Assembly: GCF_041021955.1 (NCBI RefSeq)
Contig: NZ_CP158375.1
Span: 1,054,001 to 1,118,000, forward strand
Length of the DNA: 64,000 nucleotides
Source of the DNA: Caulobacter sp. 73W
GTDB lineage: Bacteria; Pseudomonadota; Alphaproteobacteria; Caulobacterales; Caulobacteraceae
Direction of reading: 5' to 3'
The notes below the pieces were generated by a model. That model had not been told where the DNA came from and ran no database searches. It worked only from the letters and a program-made list of their open reading frames with translations. Made by a program: the position numbers and the translations under genes. Each line of letters opens with the position of its first letter. The stretch's first letter is position 1. This document shows, piece after piece, positions 25,330-34,315 of this stretch.

Positions 25330-26868
25330 TTGGCCTACCGGTCCCTCCGCGAATTCATGGCCATGCTCGAGGCGAAGGGCGATCTGGTCCGCGTCTCCGA
25401 ACCCGTATCGTCGGTCCTCGAAATGACCGAGATCCAGACCCGTCTGCTAGCGACCGGCGGACCGGCGGTTCTGTTCGAGAACGTCATCAAGGCGGACGGC
25501 ACGCGTTCGGAAATGCCGGCCCTGGCCAACCTGTTCGGCACGGTGGCGCGAGTGGCCATGGGCGTGACCCTGGGCGGCGAGAGCCGCACCACCGCGGGCG
25601 AGCTGCGCGAGGTCGGCGAACTGCTGGCCTTCCTGCGCCAGCCGCAGCCGCCCAAGGGCCTGAAGGACGCCTTCGACATGCTGCCCCTGGCCAAGACGGT
25701 CATGAGCATGCGCCCCGCCGTGGTGAAGAAGGCCCCGGTGCAGGAGGTCGTCCTGACCGGCGACCAGATCGACCTGAGCAAGCTGCCGATCCAGACCTGC
25801 TGGCCGGGCGAACCCGCGCCGCTGATCACCTGGCCGCTGGTGGTGACCAAGGGTCCGGGCAAGGACCGCGAGGACGACTTCAACCTCGGCATCTATCGGA
25901 TGCAGGTGCTGGGCAAGGACAAGTGCATCATGCGCTGGCTGGCCCATCGCGGCGGCGCCCAGCACTATGCCCGCCACAAGAAGACCGGCGCCCGCGAGCC
26001 CCTGCCCGCCTGCGCTGTCCTGGGCGCGGATCCCGGCACCATCCTGGCCGCGGTGACCCCGGTGCCGGACACCCTTTCGGAATACCAATTCGCCGGGCTG
26101 CTGCGCGGCCAGAAGGCCGAGCTGGTCCCGGCCAAGACCGTGCCCTTGATGGTTCCCGCCCATGCGGAGATCGTGCTGGAGGGCCACGTCCTGCTGGACG
26201 AGTACGCCGACGAGGGCCCCTACGGCGACCACACCGGCTACTACAACAGCGTCGAGAAGTTCCCGGTCTTCCAGGTGACGGCGATCACCACGCGCAAGGA
26301 CCCGATCTACCTGACCACCTTCACCGGCCGTCCGCCGGACGAGCCCAGCGTGCTGGGCGAGGCGCTGAACGAGGTGTTCATCCCGCTGATCCGCCAGCAG
26401 TTCCCCGAGATCACCGACTTCTGGCTGCCGCCCGAGGGCTGCAGCTACCGCATCGCCGTGGTGTCGATGAAGAAGGCCTATCCCGGCCACGCCAAGCGCG
26501 TGATGCTGGGCGTGTGGAGCTATCTGCGCCAGTTCATGTACACCAAGTGGGTGATCGTCGTGGACGACGACATCAACGCCCGCGACTGGAAGGACGTCAT
26601 GTGGGCGGTCAGCACCAAGATGGACCCGGCGCGGGACATCACGGTGATCGAGGACACCCCGATCGACTACCTCGACTTCGCCAGCCCCCAGAGCGGGCTG
26701 GGCTCGAAGATCGGCCTCGACGCCACCGACAAGTGGGAGCCCGAGACCCATCGCGAGTGGGGCGAGGAAATCCGCATGGACCAGGACGTCATCGACTCGG
26801 TCAGCGAGAAGTGGTCGCGCCTGGGCCTGCCCGGCGACGGCGCGCCCATCTGGAAGGCGAAGAAATAG
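25330..26868 (+). CDS. ubiD: UbiD-family (prenylated-FMN) decarboxylase
   Basis: A 512-residue decarboxylase of the UbiD family, which in ubiquinone synthesis removes the carboxyl group of 3-octaprenyl-4-hydroxybenzoate using prenyl-FMN made by UbiX. Hallmarks: [20 protein letters not shown], the block [18 protein letters not shown] with the conserved Glu-Gly-Pro, and [18 protein letters not shown]. The start is TTG at 25330: a GGGAG (25319-25323) stands 6 bases upstream and the protein then begins as family members do. No ubiX is in the window. Other UbiD enzymes act on aromatic acids, but the overall similarity suits the ubiquinone enzyme. Confidence 0.92.
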   Translation: MAYRSLREFMAMLEAKGDLVRVSEPVSSVLEMTEIQTRLLATGGPAVLFENVIKADGTRSEMPALANLFGTVARVAMGVTLGGESRTTAGELREVGELLAFLRQPQPPKGLKDAFDMLPLAKTVMSMRPAVVKKAPVQEVVLTGDQIDLSKLPIQTCWPGEPAPLITWPLVVTKGPGKDREDDFNLGIYRMQVLGKDKCIMRWLAHRGGAQHYARHKKTGAREPLPACAVLGADPGTILAAVTPVPDTLSEYQFAGLLRGQKAELVPAKTVPLMVPAHAEIVLEGHVLLDEYADEGPYGDHTGYYNSVEKFPVFQVTAITTRKDPIYLTTFTGRPPDEPSVLGEALNEVFIPLIRQQFPEITDFWLPPEGCSYRIAVVSMKKAYPGHAKRVMLGVWSYLRQFMYTKWVIVVDDDINARDWKDVMWAVSTKMDPARDITVIEDTPIDYLDFASPQSGLGSKIGLDATDKWEPETHREWGEEIRMDQDVIDSVSEKWSRLGLPGDGAPIWKAKK

Positions 26869-26872
26869 GTGC

Positions 26873-26970
26873 TTGCTTCGATTGGACGCTTCGCGTCCGC
26901 TCAACATGACGAAGGTTTGCTGATTTCGTCATCCTGAGCAGTCTGCGCAGCAGACATGTCGAAGGACGCA
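26873..26970. repeat. Palindromic intergenic repeat, family 2 (double copy)
   Basis: Two inverted half-elements in the ubiD-carboxypeptidase gap: a left half around 26873-26913 containing ACATGACGAA and a right half at 26925-26970 containing TTCGTCATCCTGAGC and ending TGTCGAAGGACGCA. The right half recurs with changes at 38339-38383 (between lpxK and the amidohydrolase gene). Typical of short interspersed elements that fold into a large hairpin; non-coding. Confidence 0.7.
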
Positions 26971-26980
26971 AAGAGACAAC

Positions 26981-27052
26981 CGCTCATTCCCGCGAAGGCG
27001 GGAACCCAAGCGGACCATCAGAATGGACCCCCGCCTGCGCGGGGGAGAGCGG
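26981..27052. repeat. Palindromic intergenic repeat, family 1 (copy 2)
   Basis: A 72-base block matching 4204-4275 in length and order: CGCTCATTCCC, then AAGGCGG, CCAAG, ATGG, CCCGCCT, CGCGGG and a final GAGCGG. It folds into nested hairpins and ends 7 bases before the start codon of the M14 carboxypeptidase gene, so it would be part of that gene's leader RNA. Confidence 0.7.
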
Positions 27053-27059
27053 AAGAAGA

Positions 27060-28871
27060 ATGAACAGGCTCGGCGTCACCCTTCTCTTCACCAGCCTCCT
27101 CTCCACCACCGCCCTGGCGGCGCCGTGGGATAGCGAAATCCTGCCCCCGGCTCCGGCCTGGAAGGGCGCGAGCGAGAAGCTGGTCGCCAAGCCGAACGAT
27201 CCGTGGATCACGCCGTCGGAAAAGACCGGCCTGACCGACAGCCCCAGCTATGCCGACACCCGCGCCTATCTGGAGCGCCTGGTCGCCGCCTCGAACGGGC
27301 TGCTGAAGCTGGAGGTGTTCGGCAAGTCGCCCGAGGGCCGCGACCTGCTGGTGGTGATCGCCAGCAAGGACGGCGCGACGCTCAATCCCGCCAAGCCGGT
27401 GTTCCTGGCCCAGGCCGGCATCCACCCGGGCGAGATCGACGGCAAGGACGCCGGGCTGATGCTGCTGCGGGACATCGCCCTGCGCGGCAAGGACACCCTG
27501 CTGGACGGCGTGAACTTCGTCTTCGTGCCGATCTTCAGCGTCGACGGCCACGAGCGCGCGGGCCGCTTCAATCGCCCGAACCAGCGCGGCCCGGTGATCC
27601 AGGGCTGGCGCCACACGGCCCAGAACCTCAACCTGAACCGCGACTACGGCAAGCTGGACGCGCCGGAGATGCAGGCCATGCTGGGCCTGATCAACAAGTA
27701 CGACCCGGCCCTCTACATGGACATCCATGTGACCGACGGCGTCGATTATCAGTACGACATCACCTACGGCTGGGAAGGCTATCTGGGCCGCTCCTTCCAC
27801 CGCTCGCCGGCCATCACCGACTGGCTGGACAAGAGCTTCCTGCCCGCGACGGAAAAGGCGCTGAAGGCCGCCGGCCACATTCCGGGCGAGCTGATCTTCG
27901 CCAAGGACGACCGCAATCCAAAGGACGGCCTGACGGTCGATCCCAGCAGCCTGCGCTTCTCCACCGGCTTCGGCGACGCCCGCCGCACCCCGACCGTGCT
28001 GGTAGAGAACCACTCCCTGAAGCCGTATCGCCAGCGGGTGCTGGGCACCTATGTCCTGCTGGAGGAAAGCCTGAAGGTGGTCGCCCGCGACGGCGCCGCC
28101 GCCAAGGCCGCCGCCACGGCTGATCGCCAGCTGCGCCCCGCCGAGGTCGCCGTGACCTTCGAGCCGTCGGACAAGCCAGTCGGCCAGCGTCCGTTCCTGG
28201 GCATCCAGTACGAGACCTACCAAAGCCCGGCTTCCGGCGGGACTGAGCTCCGCTGGCTGGGCAAGGCCGATCCCAAGCCGTGGATGGAGACGCTCTACGC
28301 CGCCCAGCCCGGCCTGAAGATCAAGCCGCCGGTCGCCTATTACGTCCCGGCCACCAAGGCGGACGTCATCGAGCGGCTGAAGCTGCACGGCATCCGCATG
28401 GAGACCCTGACCGCGCCCCAGGCCGTGGCGGTCGACATGCTGCGCCTGCCCGAAGCCAAGGTCGCCCCGCGCGGCAACGAAGGTCACGTGCAGATCACCG
28501 CCGGCAAGGCCGAGCAAGAGGCCCGCACGGTCACCTTCCCTGCCGGCTCCGTCCGCGTTCCGACCGACCAGCCGCTGGGCGAACTGGCCGTGCTGCTGCT
28601 GGAGCCGCAGAGCGAGGAAGGCTTCTTCGCCTGGGGCTTCTTCCCCGAGATCCTGCAGCGCGTGGAATATATCGAGGGCTACGCCATCGCCCCGCTGGCC
28701 GAGCGCATGATGGCCGCCGATCCGAAGCTGAAGGCCGAGTTCGAGGCCAAGCTGGCGGCGGAGCCGGACTTCGCCAAGAGCCAGGACGCCCGCCTGGCCT
28801 GGTTCTACAAGCGCACGCCCTATTACGACGAACGCCACCTGCTCTACCCCGTCGGGCGGCAGGTGCAGTAA
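27060..28871 (+). CDS. Secreted M14-family zinc carboxypeptidase
   Basis: A 603-residue exported metallopeptidase. Residues 1-20 are a signal peptide (MNRLGVTLLFTSLLSTTALA). The M14 core has the zinc motif HPGE in AQAGIHPGEIDG, the substrate-binding Arg/Asn region NLNLNRDYGKLD, the third zinc ligand His in YMDIHVTDG, and a candidate catalytic Glu in VLVENHSLKPY. The C-terminal 250 residues (from about VTFEPSDKPVGQ) form a separate domain. Similar proteins are annotated as M14 peptidases with unknown targets. The start codon is preceded by a family-1 repeat, and no clear Shine-Dalgarno other than GGAAGAAGA is seen. Single gene. Confidence 0.88.
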   Translation: MNRLGVTLLFTSLLSTTALAAPWDSEILPPAPAWKGASEKLVAKPNDPWITPSEKTGLTDSPSYADTRAYLERLVAASNGLLKLEVFGKSPEGRDLLVVIASKDGATLNPAKPVFLAQAGIHPGEIDGKDAGLMLLRDIALRGKDTLLDGVNFVFVPIFSVDGHERAGRFNRPNQRGPVIQGWRHTAQNLNLNRDYGKLDAPEMQAMLGLINKYDPALYMDIHVTDGVDYQYDITYGWEGYLGRSFHRSPAITDWLDKSFLPATEKALKAAGHIPGELIFAKDDRNPKDGLTVDPSSLRFSTGFGDARRTPTVLVENHSLKPYRQRVLGTYVLLEESLKVVARDGAAAKAAATADRQLRPAEVAVTFEPSDKPVGQRPFLGIQYETYQSPASGGTELRWLGKADPKPWMETLYAAQPGLKIKPPVAYYVPATKADVIERLKLHGIRMETLTAPQAVAVDMLRLPEAKVAPRGNEGHVQITAGKAEQEARTVTFPAGSVRVPTDQPLGELAVLLLEPQSEEGFFAWGFFPEILQRVEYIEGYAIAPLAERMMAADPKLKAEFEAKLAAEPDFAKSQDARLAWFYKRTPYYDERHLLYPVGRQVQ

Positions 28872-28935
28872 CCCCGAAACTTGCGGGCGTCGTCAAAGCG
28901 GCGCCTACTAAGTGCGGGGCGTAAAGGAATTTCGC

Positions 28936-29337
28936 GTGAACAGTCTGACTTCAGGACCCGCAGCCGCGCTGTGGGTGGGCCTGCACATCCTGCTTTTGCT
29001 GGTGCTTTCAGTTCGGGTGGTGCGCCTGCGCCGCCGTCACAAGATCGCCCTGGGCGATGGCGGGCATCCTGACCTGGCGCAGGCGATCCGCGCCTTCGGC
29101 AACGCCACCGAGTATGCGCCGGTCGGCCTGATCGGCCTGGTGTTGCTGGCGCAGGTCGGCGCACCGGCCCTGGCCGTGCATCTGGGCGGTCTTCTGCTGT
29201 TCGGCGGCCGCCTGACCCACGCCATCGGCCTGTCCAACAGCGGCGGGGCCTCCCTGCCGCGCGCGGTCGGCATGCTGGTCAGCTGGATCGCCTTCGTGTT
29301 CATCGCCGCGGTGCTGCTGATCTACGCGATCGTCTGA
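28936..29337 (+). CDS. MAPEG-family membrane protein
   Basis: A 133-residue, four-helix inner-membrane protein of the MAPEG family (membrane-associated proteins in eicosanoid and glutathione metabolism). Seen are RIRRRHKIALGDGG-like RLRRRHKIALGDGG, the conserved QAIRAFGNATEYAPVGLIGL and GGRLTHAIGLS. A GTG start at 28936 is chosen since AAAGGA stands at 28923-28928. Bacterial members may have glutathione transferase or peroxidase activity. It lies upstream of pmbA on the same strand. Confidence 0.88.
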   Translation: MNSLTSGPAAALWVGLHILLLLVLSVRVVRLRRRHKIALGDGGHPDLAQAIRAFGNATEYAPVGLIGLVLLAQVGAPALAVHLGGLLLFGGRLTHAIGLSNSGGASLPRAVGMLVSWIAFVFIAAVLLIYAIV

Positions 29338-29378
29338 CGCGGCCTGGGCGCTTGCCCCGCAAGGGTGCGGCGCCCCAT

Positions 29379-30719
29379 ATGGCGGCCATGGATCAAAACC
29401 TCCTCAACGACGTGATCGGCGCCGCGCTCAAGGCCGGGGCCGATGCGGCCGAGGCCGTCTTCGCCGAACGCCAGTCCCTCTCCGTCACCGTCCGCATGGG
29501 CGATCTGGAGGAGGTCGAGCGTGAAGAGGCCCAGGACCTGGGCGTCCGCGTCTTCGTGGGACAGCGTCAGGCTGTCGTTTCCGGCTCCGATCTTTCCGCC
29601 GACGGCCGCCGCAAGCTGATCGAGCGCGCCGTCGCCATGGCCCGCCTGGCGCCGGAAGATCCCTATGCCGGCTTCGCGCCGCAGGATCGCCTGGCCCGCG
29701 GCCCGCACGCCGACCTCGATCTGTTCGACGCCTTCGAGCCCTCCGCCGAGTCGCTGGAGGACCAGGCCCGCGTCGCCGAGGCCGCCGCCCGCGCGGTCGA
29801 GGGCGTGACCAATTCCGACGGCGGTTCGGCCGCCTGGTCGTCGTCCAACTGGCTGATGGCCACCAGCCACGGTTTTGTCGGCGCCCACCGCGCCACCGGC
29901 TTCTCGCTGTCCGCTTCGGCCATCGCTGGCGAAGGCGCGGGCATGGAGCGAGGCGGCGAAGGCCGCAGCCTGCGGCACGCCGAAGACCTGCCCAGCCCCG
30001 ACGCCATCGGGACCGAGGCCGGCCGCCGCGCCGCCGCCCGCCTGGGCGCACGCAAGATCAGCTCGACCACCGCGCCGGTGATCTTCGAGAATCGTCTGGC
30101 CACCTCGCTGCTGGGCCCCCTGCTCGGCGCTATTTCCGGCCCAGCCGTGGCGCGCGGCGTGTCGTTCCTGAAGGACAAGCTCGGCCAGCAGATCTTCGCC
30201 AAGGGGATCGAGCTGATCGACGATCCGCACGTGGTGCGCGGCCTCGGCTCCTCGCCCTTCGACGACGAGGGCGTGCTGAACAAGCGCATGGCCCTGATCG
30301 AGGACGGCGTGCTGACCACCTGGCTGCTGAACAGCGCCGCCGCCCGCCAGCTGGGCCTGGAAACCACCGGCCACGCCTCGCGCGGTCTGGCGGGCCCTCC
30401 CGGCGTCTCGACCTCCAACCTGACCCTCACGCCGGGGACCGACGACCTGGCCGCTCTGATGAAGGGCGCGGGCGAGGGGCTGCTGGTCACCTCGATGTTC
30501 GGCCCGTCCCTGAACGGCAACACCGGCGACTGGTCGGTGGGTTGCTCGGGCGTGTGGTTCGAGAACGGCGAGGCGGCCTATCCGGTCACCGAGATCACCG
30601 TCGCGGGCAACCTGATCGACATCTACGCCCGCCTGATCCCCGGTTCGGACCTGGAAATCCGCGGCTCGGCCAACTCGCCGTCCATCCTGGTGGACGGCCT
30701 GGCGATCGCCGGCAAATGA
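29379..30719 (+). CDS. pmbA: PmbA/TldE-type subunit of the TldD/PmbA protease
   Basis: A 446-residue (from 29379) protein of the TldD/PmbA family; in E. coli the TldD-TldE heterodimer degrades unfolded peptides and finishes microcin B17 maturation. The absence of a HExxxH zinc motif identifies this as the TldE/PmbA partner. Motifs: VRMGDLEEVEREEAQDLGVR, SLSASAIAGEGAGMERG, and the C-terminal GNTGDWSVGCSGVWFENGE. ATG 29388 is an alternative start. The stop overlaps the next ATG (ATGA), coupling it to the inositol-phosphatase-like gene. No tldD partner is in the window. Confidence 0.93.
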   Translation: MAAMDQNLLNDVIGAALKAGADAAEAVFAERQSLSVTVRMGDLEEVEREEAQDLGVRVFVGQRQAVVSGSDLSADGRRKLIERAVAMARLAPEDPYAGFAPQDRLARGPHADLDLFDAFEPSAESLEDQARVAEAAARAVEGVTNSDGGSAAWSSSNWLMATSHGFVGAHRATGFSLSASAIAGEGAGMERGGEGRSLRHAEDLPSPDAIGTEAGRRAAARLGARKISSTTAPVIFENRLATSLLGPLLGAISGPAVARGVSFLKDKLGQQIFAKGIELIDDPHVVRGLGSSPFDDEGVLNKRMALIEDGVLTTWLLNSAAARQLGLETTGHASRGLAGPPGVSTSNLTLTPGTDDLAALMKGAGEGLLVTSMFGPSLNGNTGDWSVGCSGVWFENGEAAYPVTEITVAGNLIDIYARLIPGSDLEIRGSANSPSILVDGLAIAGK

Positions 30720-31498
30720 CCGAGGACCTCGCCCTCATCCGCAAGGCGGCGCTGGAGGCGGGGAAGCTGGCGCTGACGATGCGCGCCGCGGGCCTGAAGA
30801 TCTGGAACAAGGACGGCGGCTCACCAGTCACCGACGCCGACCTGGCGGTGGACAAGCTGCTGCACGAGACCCTGACCACCGCCCGCCCCGACTATGGCTG
30901 GCTGTCGGAGGAGACGGTCGATGATCCCGAGCGCCTGACGCGCCGCCGCCTGTTCTGCGTCGACCCCATCGACGGCACGGCCGCGTTCCTGAAGGACAAA
31001 CCCTGGTTCACGGTCTGCATCGCCGTGGTTGAGGACGGCCTGCCCCTCTGCGGCGTGGTCTATGCCCCGGCCCTGGAAGAGCTTTACGAGGCGGTCGCCG
31101 GCCAGGGCGCGACCCTGAACGGCGCGCCGATCCGGCCCAGCGCCACCGCCGACCTGGACGACTGCGCCATGCTGGGCGACGCGCGGATGTTCCAGCACCC
31201 GGAATGGCCCCAGCCCTGGCCGGCCATGCGGGTCGAGAGCCGCAACTCCATCGCCTATCGCATGTGCCTGGTGGCCGACGGCCGGTTCGACGCCGCCGTG
31301 GCGCTGTCGCCCAAGAACGAGTGGGACCTGGCCGCCGCCGATCTGATCGTGCGCGAGGCCGGCGGGGCGTCCACGGACCATTTCGGCCGTCGTTTCGCTT
31401 ACAACGCGCCGATTCCCAGGGCGCCCAGCGTCATTTGCGCGGCTCCCGGCCTCCACCGGTTGATCTTGGAGCGCGTCGCGCATATCGGACGCCCGTAA
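30716..31498 (+). CDS. Inositol-monophosphatase superfamily, CysQ-like phosphatase
   Basis: A 260-residue Mg2+-dependent, Li+-sensitive type phosphatase. Metal-binding motifs are in order: SPVTDADLAVDKLL, WLSEETVDD, the DPIDGT-type VDPIDGTAAFLK and the C-terminal WDLAAADLIVREAGG. The set matches 3'(2'),5'-bisphosphate nucleotidases (CysQ) and inositol phosphatases; the two are hard to tell apart. It overlaps pmbA by four bases and is followed 38 bases later by the DUF4170 gene. ATG 30716 gives a natural N-terminus. Confidence 0.88.
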   Translation: MTEDLALIRKAALEAGKLALTMRAAGLKIWNKDGGSPVTDADLAVDKLLHETLTTARPDYGWLSEETVDDPERLTRRRLFCVDPIDGTAAFLKDKPWFTVCIAVVEDGLPLCGVVYAPALEELYEAVAGQGATLNGAPIRPSATADLDDCAMLGDARMFQHPEWPQPWPAMRVESRNSIAYRMCLVADGRFDAAVALSPKNEWDLAAADLIVREAGGASTDHFGRRFAYNAPIPRAPSVICAAPGLHRLILERVAHIGRP

Positions 31499-31536
31499 CC
31501 TCCCAATCCAGCCTCGACAAAGAAGGCATCTGCGCA

Positions 31537-31761
31537 ATGAGCGACAAACAACTCCTGCACATCGTCATCGGCGGTGAATTGAAAGACGTGGCCGGCGTCG
31601 AATTCCGCGACCTGTCTCAGGTCGAATTCGTCGGCGCCTATCCGACCTATGAAGACGCCCACAAGGCGTGGAAGGCCAAGGCCCAGGCGACCGTGGACAA
31701 CGCCCACGCCCGCTACTTCATCATCCACGCCCACAAGCTGCTGGATCCCAGCCTGGCCTAA
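31537..31761 (+). CDS. DUF4170 small protein
   Basis: A 74-residue protein (MSDKQLLHIVIGGELKDV, FRDLSQVEFVGAYPTYEDAH, ARYFIIHAHKLLDP) of the alphaproteobacterial DUF4170 family. Function unknown; the gene habitually sits between the CysQ/IMPase gene and the Kdo-lipid A genes, as it does here. The sequence suggests a compact alpha/beta fold. Start at 31537 has AAAGAAGG (31519-31526) upstream. Confidence 0.88.
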   Translation: MSDKQLLHIVIGGELKDVAGVEFRDLSQVEFVGAYPTYEDAHKAWKAKAQATVDNAHARYFIIHAHKLLDPSLA

Positions 31762-31767
31762 GGGCCG

Positions 31768-32433
31768 CTACTCCCGCCGCAGCAGCTTCTCGGTCAGCAT
31801 CGAGCCCAGCATGCCGGCGCGGAACTCCGCCTTCATCGAGACCGGGTCGTAGGCGTCGCTTTCGACCCACTCGGTGAAGGTCAGCCCCTTGGGCTCCCCA
31901 TCTTCCAGGTACCGCTCGAACACGTAGTCGAGCACTCCCGTCTTGCCCTGCTTCACGTGCAGATAGCGCAGGGACAGCTCCTTCATGGCCTCGCGGATTG
32001 GCAGGCCAAGGCGGTAATGGGCGTAGAACACGCTCATGATCCCCGCCCGGTCCGCGCCGGACTTGCAGTGGATCAGGGCGGGATATTCGATGGTGTCGTA
32101 CAGCACCTTGGCGCCCAGGGCCCGCTCGCGGATCGGCACTTCGCGGCTGGTGATGACGAAATCGACGAAGTTCAGGCCCAGCCGCTCGCAGGCGTCCTTT
32201 TCCAGGGCGTAGAACGCGCCGTCATAGCCGCCGCGCAGGTTCACGATGGTCTTGATGCCCTGCTTCTTCCACTGGGCGATCTGGAATGGCCACGGCTGGT
32301 TGGTGCGCACCAGCTCGGGGCTGACCCAGTGGGCGTTCTGGAAGCCGATGCGCAGGAACGCATGGTCCTTCCACCAATAGTCCCAATAGGCGCGCAGGCG
32401 GCCGCCGAAGGTCGTCAGGTCATAAGCGGGCAA
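31768..32433 (-). CDS. Dual-specificity/tyrosine phosphatase-like protein
   Basis: A 221-residue phosphatase of the DSP/PTP superfamily. The Cys-phosphate loop is IHCKSGADRAG, matching HCxxGxxR with the nucleophilic Cys, and an upstream Asp in NFVDFVITSREVP could be the general acid. The start is TTG at 32433: AAGGAG (complement of 32440-32445) is 6 bases upstream, and the following LPAYDLTTFGGRLRAYWDYW is a sensible N-terminus. It is inserted, on the opposite strand, between DUF4170 and the ABC exporter. Targets unknown; a link to lipid or LPS phosphates is possible. Confidence 0.85.
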   Translation of the reverse strand: MPAYDLTTFGGRLRAYWDYWWKDHAFLRIGFQNAHWVSPELVRTNQPWPFQIAQWKKQGIKTIVNLRGGYDGAFYALEKDACERLGLNFVDFVITSREVPIRERALGAKVLYDTIEYPALIHCKSGADRAGIMSVFYAHYRLGLPIREAMKELSLRYLHVKQGKTGVLDYVFERYLEDGEPKGLTFTEWVESDAYDPVSMKAEFRAGMLGSMLTEKLLRRE

Positions 32434-32533
32434 GCGGGGCTCCTTCGCAGGCCGCCTAAGTAGGGCCGCATTGGCCGGACAGCAAATGCCCTGTGCTTGA
32501 CAGATTCCCTCCCAAGGCCGACCTGCTCCCGTG

Positions 32534-34315
32534 ATGACTGACGCCGCAGCGCCCGAGACGACCAACCGCGCCCTGGCGCGGCGTGTGTTCGAAACCTATC
32601 TGCGCCCGCGCTGGAATGGCCTGGCCGTGGCCGTGGCCTGCGCGGTGGTGGTGGCCGTCCTGACCGGCGCCCTGGCCCAGGTGCTGAACCCGGCGATCAA
32701 CGACCTGCTGGTGACGCGCAAGCCGAACGCCCTGGTCATGATCCCCCTGACCATCGTGATCCTGGCCCTGGCGCGCGCCGCCGCCCAGATCGTCCAGGCC
32801 ACCCTGGTCAACCGCATCGGCCACGGCATGGTCGGCGACGTGCAGACCGAACTGTTCGGCAAGCTGGTCCGCGCCGACCTCGCCCGCTTGCGCGCCGCCC
32901 ATTCGGGCCAGTTCGTCTCGTCCGTGCTCTATGACGCCGGCCTGATCCGGGAAGCCGCCACCAGCGGCATCGTCAACTACACCCAGCACGGCCTGACCGT
33001 GGCGGCGATGATCGTGGTCATGCTGATCAACGACTGGTCGCTGACCCTGATCGTCCTGCTGGCCGGCCCCATCGCCAGCACGGTCATGCGCCGGTTCTCG
33101 AAGAAGACAACCAAGGCCGCCAAGGGCGCCATGGCCGAGACCTCCGCCCTGTCCACCGCCGTCATGGAGAGCCTGGACGGCGTGCGGGTGGTGAAGATCG
33201 AGAACCGCGAGGCCTTCGAGGAGGCACGCGTCGCCGAGGTGATCGAGCGCCGCCAGGGCCACATCATCAAGGGCGCCAACGCCCGCGCCCAGGCCGCCCC
33301 GACCACCGAGGCGCTGATGACCGTCATCACCGCCGGGGTCCTGGCCTATGCCGGCTGGCGCGCCAGCAGCGGGGCGATGAACGTCGGCGCCTTCACCGCC
33401 TTCCTGGTCGCCCTGGCCGCCGCCTCCCAGAGCCTGCGCCAGCTGGCCAACCTGCAGACCGTGACGGCCGAGGGCCTGACCGCCGGCCGCCGTCTGTTCG
33501 CCGCCCTGGACGTGGAGCCGGAGGTGCGGGACGGCGCCGCCGCGATCAATCTGGACGACAAGGGCCAGTTCGCCATCGCCTTCGAGAAGGTCGGCTTCTC
33601 CTACGGGACCCACGCCAGCGCCCTGGTCGACGTGTCGCTGAAGGCGGCGCGCGGCGAGACGGTCGCCCTGGTCGGCCCGTCGGGCGGCGGCAAGAGCACC
33701 CTGCTGAACCTGATCCCGCGCTTCTACGACGTGGGCGCGGGCAAGGTGACCATCGATGGCCGCGACATCCGCGAATTCACCCTCGCCTCCCTGCGCAGCC
33801 ATATCGGCCTAGTCACCCAGGAGCCGTTCCTGTTCGACGACACCATCCGCGCCAACATCGCCTACGCTCGGCCGGAAGCCACCCAGATCGAGATCGAGGA
33901 AGCCGCCAAGCAGGCCGCCGCCCACGAGTTCATCGTCACCCTGCCGGCCGGCTATGACACCAAGGTCGGTGAGGCCGGCGCGCGCCTGTCCGGCGGCCAG
34001 CGCCAACGCATCGCCATCGCCCGCGCCTTCCTGAAGGACGCCCCGGTCCTGCTGCTGGACGAAGCCACCAGCGCCCTGGACACCGAGAGCGAGGCCAAGG
34101 TGCAGGCGGCGCTGGAACGGCTGATGGCCGGCCGCACCACCCTGATGATCGCGCACCGCCTGTCGACCGTGCGCCATGCCGACCGCATCTATGTGATCGA
34201 CGCCGGCAAGGTGGTGGAGGAAGGTACGCACGTCTCCCTGGTGCGCCGTGGCGGCCTCTATTCGCGCCTGGCCCTGGCCCAGAACCTGGACGCCGCGCCG
34301 GAGCCGCAGGGTTGA
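32534..34315 (+). CDS. msbA: MsbA-like ABC exporter (lipid A flippase candidate)
   Basis: A 593-residue half-transporter with the permease domain first (six helices, about residues 20-320) and the ATPase after. Walker A GPSGGGKSTLL is near residue 380, the signature LSGGQRQRIAIARA near 485, Walker B VLLLDEATSALD near 507, followed by the H-loop IAHRLST. The ATG at 32534 is adjacent to an alternative GTG at 32531. It leads an operon with DUF374, CDF, waaA and lpxK, which makes lipid A export its probable role; sequence alone would only say type IV exporter. Confidence 0.88.
   Translation: MTDAAAPETTNRALARRVFETYLRPRWNGLAVAVACAVVVAVLTGALAQVLNPAINDLLVTRKPNALVMIPLTIVILALARAAAQIVQATLVNRIGHGMVGDVQTELFGKLVRADLARLRAAHSGQFVSSVLYDAGLIREAATSGIVNYTQHGLTVAAMIVVMLINDWSLTLIVLLAGPIASTVMRRFSKKTTKAAKGAMAETSALSTAVMESLDGVRVVKIENREAFEEARVAEVIERRQGHIIKGANARAQAAPTTEALMTVITAGVLAYAGWRASSGAMNVGAFTAFLVALAAASQSLRQLANLQTVTAEGLTAGRRLFAALDVEPEVRDGAAAINLDDKGQFAIAFEKVGFSYGTHASALVDVSLKAARGETVALVGPSGGGKSTLLNLIPRFYDVGAGKVTIDGRDIREFTLASLRSHIGLVTQEPFLFDDTIRANIAYARPEATQIEIEEAAKQAAAHEFIVTLPAGYDTKVGEAGARLSGGQRQRIAIARAFLKDAPVLLLDEATSALDTESEAKVQAALERLMAGRTTLMIAHRLSTVRHADRIYVIDAGKVVEEGTHVSLVRRGGLYSRLALAQNLDAAPEPQG

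Noticed and set aside
25330..26868. Alternative ubiD start at the later ATG (MAMLEAKG)
   Set aside because: It would delete the conserved N-terminal MAYRSLREF, and the TTG has a GGGAG at the right distance.
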